48,154 nt of DNA, from contig JABANN010000243.1 of assembly GCA_013115125.1 (NCBI GenBank), positions 1-48,154 of the forward strand, given 5' to 3'. The notes beneath the pieces are model-generated. The model ran no database searches. It saw nothing but the letters and a program-made list of their open reading frames with translations, and was not told where the DNA came from. Position numbers and translations under genes: made by a program. Shown here piece by piece: positions 1 to 8,344 of this stretch (positions within the stretch are counted from its first letter, which is position 1; the number at the start of each line of letters is the position of its first letter). The DNA comes from Perkinsus olseni (Eukaryota > Perkinsozoa > Perkinsida).

Positions 1-544
1 CACGCATCGGGATCACAGGGTGATTTTACTCAGGGGTAGTGATGCACGCATCAGGATCCGCATACGGCCCCTGATATAAGCATGCTCTCCGACAGTTTCT
101 ACTCGTCCCAAAAGGCCTCAATAAGGAAAACAGCAGTCATGAAATGTTCTATAGGAAGGAACGGGAAACTGTCAACAATTTTACATGGTAATGCTCTCAA
201 AGTAATGCGACAAGGACTGATATGCTCGAGAAGAGTTCGCATGGCGCTGACATCGGATTCTCTCCGCGCCCCACCAGGATAATTTCTAGTCGTCGAAGGT
301 TACTATTTTGACTCAGTCAGTAATCGCCTTCATCCGCAACCAACGCCGCGGTGAACCATCCCGAGCAGCCGGGACGCACCAGCCACGATTTCATCGAACC
401 AGCTCAGTCGAAACCAGGTAATGATCGATTAATAGAGGAACCATCGACACCGAGCCACGAAAATAATCAAAAAAGTAATCGATTTTCCGGGCGCGCGCTA
501 GAGTCATTCTAACTCGCGTGCGCCCTATTTTTAAATTCACGCAG
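1..544. other. No gene recognised
   Basis: I see no supportable gene here. A minus-strand open frame crosses the right part but is read as a shadow of the plus-strand gene starting near 545. A short direct repeat (GCACGCATC-R-GGATC type) occurs twice in the first 60 bases. Confidence 0.4.
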
Positions 545-949
545 CATTTGGTAGGCTTGCTCGTAGTACTCATCCTAATGGGCTCCGCCTCAAGGATGAG
601 CGGGACGGCTGGGCGTTTTGCTCGGGCCAGGGGAACGTCATTGTGGGCGCGAAAGTAAGTTGCGAGTCCACTGAGCTTGGCTAGGGTGAAGTTTTGCGAT
701 TGTTTCTTCGCAGTTACAACGCTAATTTTACGAGACGCTCGATGTGCTCGCTGGGCAGCAAAGTGCCTCAAGTCGTCGGAGAGTTGCCGATGAACGGCTT
801 TCCGGAGCAGCAAAGGTGGGATTTGTGGCAGTTATAGTTTTCTTTCAGTTCGCTTTTGAGTGTGTGAGTTTAGTGTCCAACGCCGACAATACGGCTCAGT
901 TAGGGGAAAACCGAAGTACCTTTATGTGGAGGACGGTTCGGCCTGTTGA
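545..949 (+). CDS. Unidentified short protein with hydrophobic N-terminal segment
   Basis: I do not recognise this protein. Three exons fit together in phase: 545-654, 714-815 and 874-949, with donors GTAAGT and GTGGGA and acceptors CAG and TAG. The first exon encodes a strongly hydrophobic run (LVGLLVVLILMGSAS) that looks like a signal peptide or membrane anchor. It is followed by a basic, Arg-rich stretch and a C-terminus ending VEDGSAC before TGA. The true start codon is not visible; the exon frame is open further 5', so an upstream exon may carry it. The minus-strand frame over the same DNA (391-813) is rejected because it cuts across these splice sites. Secretion is inference from the hydrophobic segment only. 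Confidence 0.42.
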
Positions 950-1226
950 GCCGGACCTCGACGATTCAGTGTCGCCATGTCTCTTGGTGTCTGAATGATT
1001 GTTGTAAGAACCATTAATTTGTGTTGATGATAATTTACTGTCATTTTCGTTGATAAATCGCTACTTACTTCGAACTTAATTAGCAATGATCGTTGATACT
1101 TATCATCGGTGATATAAGCATAAGTAATATAAGTTTGATACGAGTCGATAAAATATCATTTTATGCGATCATTATGGTGATGTTATCACTGTATAAGCTA
1201 GCCTTGTTCGTGCAAGGAGCAATGGA

Positions 1227-1386
1227 ATGCACCAGCCCTCACCCTCAGAGTGTGCTTCAGAGGTCCTTCCTCTCTCCCTCAGGTCAGTCGGGACGTCCGA
1301 GATTACTACGTTGTTATCTCGGAACATCGGTGATGAGTGCGGGCATCCTCTCGATATTGTTGAGTCGGCCGAGGAGTTGCTGCAGG
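1227..1386 (+). CDS. Possible isolated coding exon
   Basis: An ATG-led open frame ends at a good donor (CTGCAG followed by GTGAGC). The frame encodes a plausible soluble stretch, GDECGHPLDIVESAEELLQ, of unknown family. I found no partner exon that I could join with confidence, so this may be the first exon of a gene or chance. From 1390 to 2150 I see no gene; a tRNA T-arm-like fragment lies at about 1944-1979. Confidence 0.22.
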
Positions 1387-2151
1387 TGAGCACTTTTCGG
1401 TGTGACCGAAATGAGTGTGTTTTGATAGCTAACTTAATCATTCTCGGCTTCGAACCATGACAAAGACTCACCACCGCCGACCTCGGGTTGGCTGCTCCGG
1501 ACAGTCCTTGCAGCAAAATAGTGTCTGAGGCTTCCAGCTTCAAACGTTGTAGCAGTCACAGTTTACTATGACTTCTGAAATTGCTGCTTCTCTTGACATA
1601 TTTTTCGCGTCGAATCGTCTCCCCATCGCGTAAACGCGAGTAAACACGCGTTCTCACCACTCGTTGAGCCCCGCCTCAGATAGCCACATTCGACTGAGTT
1701 ATTTGCTCTTTTTTCAGATAATTTTCTGCGAAATATCTTCAGTAAATTGGATGGAAAATATAAGTTTCTTATACAAAAGACAAGTCGGGTGGGTTGGAGT
1801 GGAACCAGGAGTATCTTATGTGCATGCGTGCAGGTGATGTTTCGCCAAGAATTTGGTATTTTACGCTAAGTAACCTGTGTTCCATGCCTTGAAGGACGGA
1901 TTAGTTTGTTTCTGCTAACACTCTTTTGAGCTGCGTTCTGTCAAGTGGGAAGGTCCCTGGTTCGATCCCGGCATCTGTCATGGGAAAGTGGCTGCTGTTG
2001 GTGGTGGCGCACGCCCAAGTGATCGATTTGCTTGTTTTATGGTCGTGAAGACTTGTACGTCTGGCCCTACCCCCACCAGTGAAGAGGAGGGAGAGACTAA
2101 GGATGCCCGAAGGTAGAAGGGCGGAGCGAAGCTCATAATTGGCCAAAATCG

Positions 2152-2616
2152 TTGAGGGACGAAATCGATGACGGAATAGCGTGTTGTGTTTTGGATCTTC
2201 ACGGAGATTTTTTCAGGCATTTCAAGGAGGGTCAGAAGCATGTGACGCCACCGCAGGTGAGAGTTCCGATTGGTGTGGTATGGGACTTTGAGTTTCAGGG
2301 TGATTCGACCCGCGGGTTCTACGAGTCATTATTGGAAGAAAAACCCGAGAGTGTGATGGCTATACGGTATTGCGTGGAGTACGGCATATTTGCCGGGGAG
2401 AAGTAGTAAAGGGTTGGGAGCAAAGTTAATGAGGCAAAATATGATTTGCTACGTGCTTCCTGGCGAGAGTTCGGTAAGCCGATCGAGCCAATTTGGTAAG
2501 CAGATAAGCTCAGTCTTGAGAAATTTTGGTGCCACCCGAGAAATGCTCCAAGATTGTGTGTTGAGTGTCACCGCCAGCTAGTCGGAATACCGGCCTTATT
2601 CGCGATACCGGTTTGA
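2152..2616 (+). CDS. Unidentified cysteine-containing protein, 5' end unresolved
   Basis: Not a family I can name. Exons 2152-2256, 2299-2402, 2421-2495 and 2514-2616 join in phase into one frame ending IPALFAIPV-stop. The first intron is 42 nt (GTGAGA to TTTCAG). The next two are only 18 nt each; unspliced, both would put stop codons in the frame. The protein contains FYESLLEEKPESVMAIRYC, then LLRASWREFGKPIEPIC, then a cysteine cluster C-x8-C-x2-C (residues ...WCHPRNAPRLCVECH...) that could bind a metal. No ATG is visible at the 5' end, so an upstream exon is missing from the model. A decayed gene with in-frame stops is the alternative, but three sets of matching phases argue for real introns. 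Confidence 0.45.
2257..2298 (+). other. 42-nt intron with core shared with an MFS-gene intron
   Basis: The intron runs GTGAGA...TTTCAG. Its core (2262-2283) differs by a single base from 37238-37259 in an intron of the MFS transporter gene, and both copies have a splice acceptor about 15-18 nt after the core. Confidence 0.55.
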
Positions 2617-2744
2617 ACGTCGCTCGGTCTTCGGAGGAAATCTCTGGCATTCGGCGATATTTTCACGTCTGCTGTCAAGTGAGGATGTAAACAATCCGTT
2701 TTGAGCGCTGGGAACTGCTGGATGTGCAATTTTTCGACGGGCAT

Positions 2745-3327
2745 TATGGGAAATAATTTCCGAAAATTGTCGTGAACGTTCTGGAGGCGGGGTTTCCGTT
2801 GTGCCTATATTTTTACCAACCACATAATTCCGATTGGCTCAGGCATCGCAAGCTTTTGGCACGATATAATGACTTGAAGGCAAGTGGTGATTTGAACCCC
2901 AATAAGAGGGCGCTGGATCGCGTTGCTGAGAAGTTCGGGTAATAGGTGATTGGGATGAGTCGAGGGTCGGGAAAATTTTTTGGCTATGATGAATTTTTTG
3001 GGATGATTATATCATCACCTTTATGGTTTATTTTTTCCATAATTTGTATTTTTCATGGTTTTTTTGAAATAAAACTTTAGTTAGCACGTGATTCATTATG
3101 GTTTCTAGGGTGAGCTTACCTGCGTCCCTTCTTGGGGAATTATGAGTTTAGACAGCTTAAAGCGAGGTGGCAGTTTCGTGGCGCGCGACATTATCGTGTT
3201 CAGCATTGCGAGCGAGGAGAGCTCGGCGCCAAGTGCGAAGCGGAGGAAGACTACCAAGGATGAGAAGAGCAAGAAGAAGTCATCGTCCACAAAAGTGAAG
3301 AAAGAGAAGAAAAGCAAGTCGAAGTGA
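2745..3327 (+). CDS. Possible gene with lysine-rich C-terminus
   Basis: Two exon candidates. The first (about 2745-2938) is open and reads ...QPHNSDWLRHRKLLARYN..., then NPNKRALDRVAEKF, and stops at a good donor (GTAATA). The second begins after an AG near 3153 and ends at TGA 3327; its last 30 residues are almost all Lys, Ser and Glu (AKRRKTTKDEKSKKKSSS), typical of a nuclear protein tail. Two frames are open in the last exon, so the junction is uncertain. No family is recognised. Confidence 0.33.
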
Positions 3328-3503
3328 TCATTGACAGCAACACTGTCACCAGCCTTGTGTATTATTAACGATGAGACAACTGCCAATGTTATTGACAAAT
3401 ATTCGACTCCTCCATTGTGTAGAGTTTTCCGTCGGGGATCGCGGGGTTGTTCTGATTCTGACATCTCTAGCCATTACTAGCAGTTGTGCGCTTTATATTG
3501 ATC

Positions 3504-5054
3504 ATGTCGAACGACACCGTCGATCATGGGCCTGCCGATGCGACAGCAATGGCAATCACGGTAATAGGGGCGGGGTGGTTCTCAATCTCCCAGCATACTT
3601 GCCTTGCGGGGTATTTTCTGTGGACTTTTATGATGGTTGGAGAACTTCTTTTACATGATGTGGAGGATGCTCCAAAGTGTGCCCTGGACTCCCTCTTCGT
3701 GTCAGTTCGCCAAAACGATTGGCCGCGTTGCGGACTTCGCCGTGGATCTCGCTGAGCAGCTACACAAGGATCTAGGGTTGGAATATAAGCCAGCTGGACA
3801 CGGCAAGAAGACTAAGAAATCGGTATGTGATGTTATCGGGTTGTGAGCTACGAAGTTCGTTCGTACGAACTGTTCGTAGTTCGTACTTTGTAGCCTATGA
3901 GTATGGCGGTTCGTAGTACGAACCGTTGTACCTTACTCGAGTTGTACCGTGACGCTTCACGCGAATTTGAAATTCGAAATCAAATAAAATTTTTAATCAG
4001 TTCTAGCAATTTTGAATGTCAACTTTTATGCCGTAAGCTTGGGCTGCCTGCTCGAGTGATGCGTGTCTTGTACTGTCGGAAGCAATGAAAAATCCGAGGT
4101 GACAATCGGGGGGGGGATATCTCTTTATGGTGGACCTGCCTGATCCATCGAGAATGGATTCGGAGCACTGCCAGCTCAAATCGGCGCTGCGGCGAGTGCA
4201 GCAATTTGTCTTTTGGCGGTGATAGGGAAGTTCAGCCGAAAAAATCGGCCTGTTGGCAGCCCTTCTGTGGTCTACAAGACGCGACGTAGCTCGGCTGCTC
4301 TGCGACTTCCGGAACGCGCAATGCTGGGCTTGATGTAAACTGCGTTGCTATTGTATTCAAGGTTCGAGACCCGAACATGCCTAAGAAGCCGAAGACTGCC
4401 TTCTTCCTCTTCTGCGACAGCGAGAGAGAGAAAGCTAAGGAGAGGGTGAGTGCGGAGCGGAGTTGACTTGTCTATTGGAAGGTCCCGGGATCGAGGCGGG
4501 GATGTGCCATTTTTCAGGGAGATGGCCCTCCGACCACAAAGGACATGGCGGAAACATGGAAGACTGCTGAGGACTCTGTAGGCATTCTCCGCGGCGCAGC
4601 TCGGCCGTCCTGAGACTAGAATCCATCTTAGGTCAGAACGCACTACAGTAATGAGCAGGCGAAGCTGAAAGAGCAATACGAGAAGGTCAGTGGCTACGAA
4701 TTTGGGGTGTTCAATAGACTGCCTCTCCTGAATTCCCGCGCCGCTCCCAGGATTGAATTTAACGTGTAAAAGACGGTCCTGGGAGGGCTGTTGGAACTCA
4801 GGAGAGATCTGCTCAGCACGCGGATTATGGCCGGACTCGACTGCTTTGCATTCGCCTCAGGATATGAGCGCTTACTATGCTGGAAAGCAGCACAGCGGGA
4901 GCGGCAGTCCCCCACCTTCTAAAAGAGAGGTACGCTCGGCGCTGGTGGTCACAGTGGTAGCTCGTCAAGGGTCGCTTTTCAGAGCCCAGAGACCTCGAGT
5001 GCGTCGGAGGACGAGGAAGAGAATGCTCAGGTTCCTAAGAAGCTGAAGCGGTAG
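3504..5054 (+). CDS. Single HMG-box protein (HMGB type)
   Basis: A small chromatin protein that bends DNA. Seven exons join in phase: 3504-3560, 3706-3822, 4362-4445, 4518-4577, 4632-4685, 4861-4929, 4983-5054, giving about 170 residues. The start is the ATG of MSNDTVDHG. An N-terminal helical region rich in A, V and D is followed by a Lys-rich linker (GHGKKTKKS) and the classic HMGB entry VRDPNMPKKPKTAFFLF. The box continues through KDMAETWKTAEDS and HYSNEQAKLKEQYEK. The C-terminus is short, Ser/Glu-rich (SASEDEEEN) and ends in a basic KKLKR, where animal HMGBs have a long acidic tail. Introns are 145, 539, 72, 54, 175 and 53 nt. The 539-nt intron carries a palindrome cluster; the 175-nt one carries a foldback repeat. 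The family call is firm; the first two exons are less certain. Confidence 0.82.
3850..3925. repeat. Palindrome cluster built on TTCGTA
   Basis: Overlapping perfect palindromes: GTTCGTACGAAC (3859-3870), TACGAACTGTTCGTA (3864-3878, one central base) and CGGTTCGTAGTACGAACCG (3907-3925, nine-base arms around one base). An 11-base palindrome also sits at 3850-3860. It lies inside an HMG-gene intron. Confidence 0.85.
4719..4812 (+). repeat. Foldback (MITE-like) repeat, copy 1
   Basis: About 94 bp that can fold into one long hairpin, starting CTGCCTCTCCTG and ending near AGGAGAGATCTG, with the core CTCCCAGGAT facing TCCTGGGAGG. A second copy is at 36812-36903; the loop and inner arms are nearly identical. 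Similarity continues about 15 bases upstream (GGGGTGTTCAA). This copy lies in the 175-nt intron of the HMG-box gene. No coding capacity. Confidence 0.75.
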
Positions 5055-5370
5055 ATTATTAACTACTTCCTGTTTCCTTATGCACATGTGAAATTGTGTA
5101 CGAGTGAGTTAATGGGAGGTCTTTTACTGAGCCACGTTACTACACTACGCAAGAAATTTTTTGGGAAAAAACAAAATTTTTTTATTTTTCCGACAGCTGT
5201 GAGCCGATCAGTGGATGGCATGTTACTGTGTGTGTTCCGTATATACTAGAGAATGATTTATAGTACCACTAGGGGCAGGTACCAGTTGAACTGGGCGCAT
5301 AGCGTAGTGGCCGGGGTCTCTAGGTAGGGAATGCTTGCCGGCACACGCTGGGTCTTTTTTGTCTAATGTA

Positions 5371-5440
5371 CTATCTCGTTGTAGTAGGTGAAGTTGTAGA
5401 ACACAACATAAGTAGTTTGGGCTCATAGTGAACGAGATAG
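5371..5440. repeat. 70-bp repeat with 10-bp inverted ends, copy 1
   Basis: Begins CTATCTCGTT and ends AACGAGATAG, a perfect 10-bp inverted repeat. The inside shares GTAGAACACAACATAAGTAG and TTGGGCTCATAGTGA with the second copy at 5644-5712. It resembles a very short non-autonomous DNA element or a hairpin RNA gene; neither is proven. Confidence 0.65.
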
Positions 5441-5643
5441 AGCGAGAAGTGATTCCATTTCTCTGAGGAGTTTTGCGGTATCCTAAGGATGCCTTTGGAG
5501 CTCGCCTGACACTCTTGACCCCGTCAACTGCGCGGCCTTCGGGTTTTTGGCGAAGGTCGCCTCAAGGGCGACCTGAGTCGGGTTGAAGGGGGTTACGCAG
5601 TACTCCAAAGATAGAGGGACCGATCGGCTCGGAAGCCAGCGCG

Positions 5644-5712
5644 CTATCTCGTTGCAGGAATGTAGTCGTAGAACACAACATAAGTAGGTTGGGCTCATAG
5701 TGAGCAAGATAG
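5644..5712. repeat. 70-bp repeat with inverted ends, copy 2
   Basis: Begins CTATCTCGTT and ends AGCAAGATAG (8 of 10 bases pair). It is in the same orientation as copy 1, 273 bp downstream. The DNA between the copies is not itself duplicated, so this is not a simple tandem repeat. Confidence 0.65.
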
Positions 5713-6065
5713 AGCAGATAGTCATGAGTAGATGAGAGAATGGGTTGATAATGCGAAGCTAGTATGAGCACAGCTCAGTTGTGCACTACTAGCATTGAGT
5801 GTGCGAGAGGCAAGCTTGGAACTTTGGTATCGACTTATGCAGGGCGAGCGGGTTCCTCCTGACTCTCTTCCGCGCACTAACGAGTGACTAATCAATGGGC
5901 TTAACGCTGCAATCCGGAAAAAATTTTCACAAATTTTGAATTTATTTTCTCCCATGGAAAGATGAACATTTTTCTCGCTTCAAGTCAAGGGCTTGAACTC
6001 GACTTGCAGGTGCATTCTCTCGGTCAAGGTTCTTGATATCAGCTTTTCATTGTTGTCCTTTTTTC

Positions 6066-7618
6066 ATGTCTAGCCGACGGACGCTCGGGCCAGTCGTGTA
6101 TCTGTTATTGGTGTTTGTGACCTGTTTCGGCGAAGGGATTCTCGACAATCGGCAAATTGCTCGCCAAATTCTGCAGGAGCGGTGCCATGGTCATGGGGCC
6201 TCCGACACAGACAAGACTCTGGAAGAACTGGTGACTCAGTTCGGCCTCGGCGAATTCGGTTTTCTTCCTGCGTTGTCCGCGTCATTGTCGCTCATAAGCT
6301 ATGCAGTGGCTCAGGGTGAAGAAGCGGTCAAAGGTTGGGTGGAGTTGGAGACCGAATTTTTGGATACTATGACCAATCTGTTTCACGAAGACGCCAACAG
6401 AACGCTCGTAGGAAATGAGAGCCTCTCGGCATTGCACGGGGCGTCTGGGGTTCTCGAATGGACTGTGGTACACCCGTGTTCACACGTCGGCAAGACGGGC
6501 GTTCGTTCTAAAAGACAGTTTTGACGAGAAATACTTTGGTAGCACCTCTAGGTGGCGGTTGGAGATGCTGCCGTCGCCTGAGTTGATGAGATGCAACGTG
6601 ATCGGCGTTATTCCATTGCTTGTTCGAGCTTGAGAAGTTGTTGTCCGAGCTCATCAGAGTTTGATAACGCTCCTAGCGTCATCTGGCTGGCAATGCTTTA
6701 TTATTTGTCTCCAGTTTAATTGCTTCATTTGGTCACTCTTCCGAGTTGTCGATGATAGGATGATGAAGAGTAGCTCGTTTATGCGAGAGTTCCTCCCTGG
6801 GGTATTTAGTGACTGAGAGTGCCCGACAGGGTCTCTAGACCCTGGATGCCACGTAGGGCATACGATTAAGCTTCACCTCAACTGCGCGCACGTCGCGCTT
6901 GTCGACCCGCGAACGGAACAATCTGTGACAACTTCCGGCGTTTTCAGGCGCGCCTGTTGGCTCACATCGAGAAACTCTTAGTCCAGAAGACTCTACTGGC
7001 TTTTGCCTGCCCCGTTCTCACTGCGGGTAATGTTTACCAAGCAGCGATGGTATGGGCGACATCTGGACAACACAACCGTGCGAGGGTGAGCGACTGGGTG
7101 ATATACGGTCGAGTATACCGAAGCCAACAGCTGCTGGGCATCGCGTCATAGAATTTGCCTTGTCTCTTCGAGTGCGGCCTTGGTCCTTCTAAGTTTACTC
7201 GTCTCACTTGGTCCTGAGCTAAGTCCGCTTCCTGGTCCTTGAGCTCAGTCGACCTTGGTTCAACTGTGTACAGGTCCTTCTGCAAATCGGTAACATGTTC
7301 AAGCTGCAGTCCATCAGCCAGTGGTGGGGGTAGGCCAGATTTCCTCAGTCGCATGTACCTGCTTTTGCCGCTGTTATCAAGAATCACTGGAGTTCTTCGG
7401 ATGAATTAAGTTTACTGTATCACTCTGGCTCGAAACCTGGATGAACCGTTGCGAGAATCCATCTTTGCAGGTACACTGAGTCTCTGAAGGCCAAGGGGCT
7501 GCCGCCTGCATCTAAGCGCTTCGAGACTGCTATGCAAGCGGACTACTCGATCTCTCTAGCGGCCCTAGCCCACAAATTGAACGTAACGCCACGCTCGCTT
7601 GACCAGGCCGGCGATTGA
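6066..7618 (+). CDS. Predicted secreted protein of unknown family
   Basis: No family recognised. The ATG at 6066 opens MSSRRTLGPVVYLLLVFVTC, a textbook signal peptide with likely cleavage near residues 20-24. The first exon stays open for about 450 bases with long amphipathic stretches (LEELVTQFGLGEFGFLPAL; one NRT and one NES site, possible glycosylation). Later exon candidates are about 6948-7027 (ARLLAHIEKLLVQKTLLAF...) and the last exon 7471-7618, which starts after TTTGCAG and ends HKLNVTPRSLDQAGD-stop. The intermediate splice sites are not resolved. Entry to the secretory pathway is inferred from the signal peptide. A minus-strand frame at 7034-7387 overlaps and is judged a shadow. Confidence 0.5.
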
Positions 7619-7639
7619 AAACTTCCTGCGGCGCTTGTC

Positions 7640-8344
7640 GATGGCGTTTTTTATTTGAGATGAAGGATCTTCGCAGAAGAGCGTTTAGCAGGGTAAAATG
7701 CGCACTGAGCCGACGCAGCAGGCACCGAGGGCCGGGCGCGGTAGCGCGCGCCCGGTTGATCTATAGCGTTGACGCTAGTGGGGTGTTCCAGCACTCCCCT
7801 TTAGGTGGAGTGTCTTGCTTCCTTTGGATCGTAAGTTGCGATCGTTGTTAGGTTTCTTTGAGTTTTATGCACTCTCTCTTTTAAAAAAACCCAGCCCGCT
7901 CCACCCGGGTTGGTCTCACGATACCCTTGTGTGGTGTGCCGCCTTGCGCGCTGCCCATGGCCGTAGGTCGTGTACAGCGAAGTGCGTCCACGGCCGGTTC
8001 TCCGGAGGCGTGGCGCAGTTGGCGGCCAGATTGAGGCGATCTGGCGATCGCGTCACGATGCGCTGTCTCGTGGCGCCGGGCGTGTTGCTCGGGCCGCGTG
8101 CTTAGCTGCAGCGAATTCGTGACTCGCGTCGCGTGGTATCGCTCCGACCTCCGATCACTCTCCCACGGTTTTGCCGATCGAGGCGGGCGAGGGTCCGCGC
8201 GTTTTAGCCATGGCTTGTTCGAAGGCCCGCGCAGGTACCACCGCTTTCGGAGGTGAAAGCGGCATCTGAGGCTAGACGGAGGAACATCGAGGTGGAGTGT
8301 GTGGAGAGCTTCTACTGGGATTGGACCCGCGGGCGGCCTCGTAG
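7640..8344 (+). other. GC-rich region, possible 5' exons of the GT34 gene
   Basis: The next gene needs an N-terminus and this stretch may supply it. An open frame from about 7660 (MKDLRRRAF...) reaches GGVSCFLWIV before a GTAAGT donor, which could be the cytoplasmic tail and anchor of a type II Golgi protein. I could not join it in phase to the certain exons. Several GC-rich hairpins occur, such as CCGGGCG...CGCCCGG near 7734. Confidence 0.3.

Larger units (their letters stand above)
5055..6065. other. Intergenic region with duplicated 70-bp repeats
   Basis: I see no gene. The region holds the two repeats listed separately and a hairpin with perfect 8-base arms (AGGTCGCC-TCAAG-GGCGACCT, near 5556). 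Confidence 0.5.

Noticed and set aside
391-813. 140-residue minus-strand open frame
   Set aside because: It runs across three in-phase plus-strand exons (545-949) and their splice sites; composition is Arg/Ser-rich shadow-like.
1944-1979. tRNA gene
   Set aside because: Only a T-arm and an acceptor-like 3' end are present; no D-arm, anticodon arm or matching 5' acceptor strand. The same applies at 4479, 14289 and 33914.
7034-7387. 117-residue minus-strand frame with coiled-coil look
   Set aside because: Overlaps the plus-strand secreted-protein gene between two supported exons; no minus-strand splice partners found.
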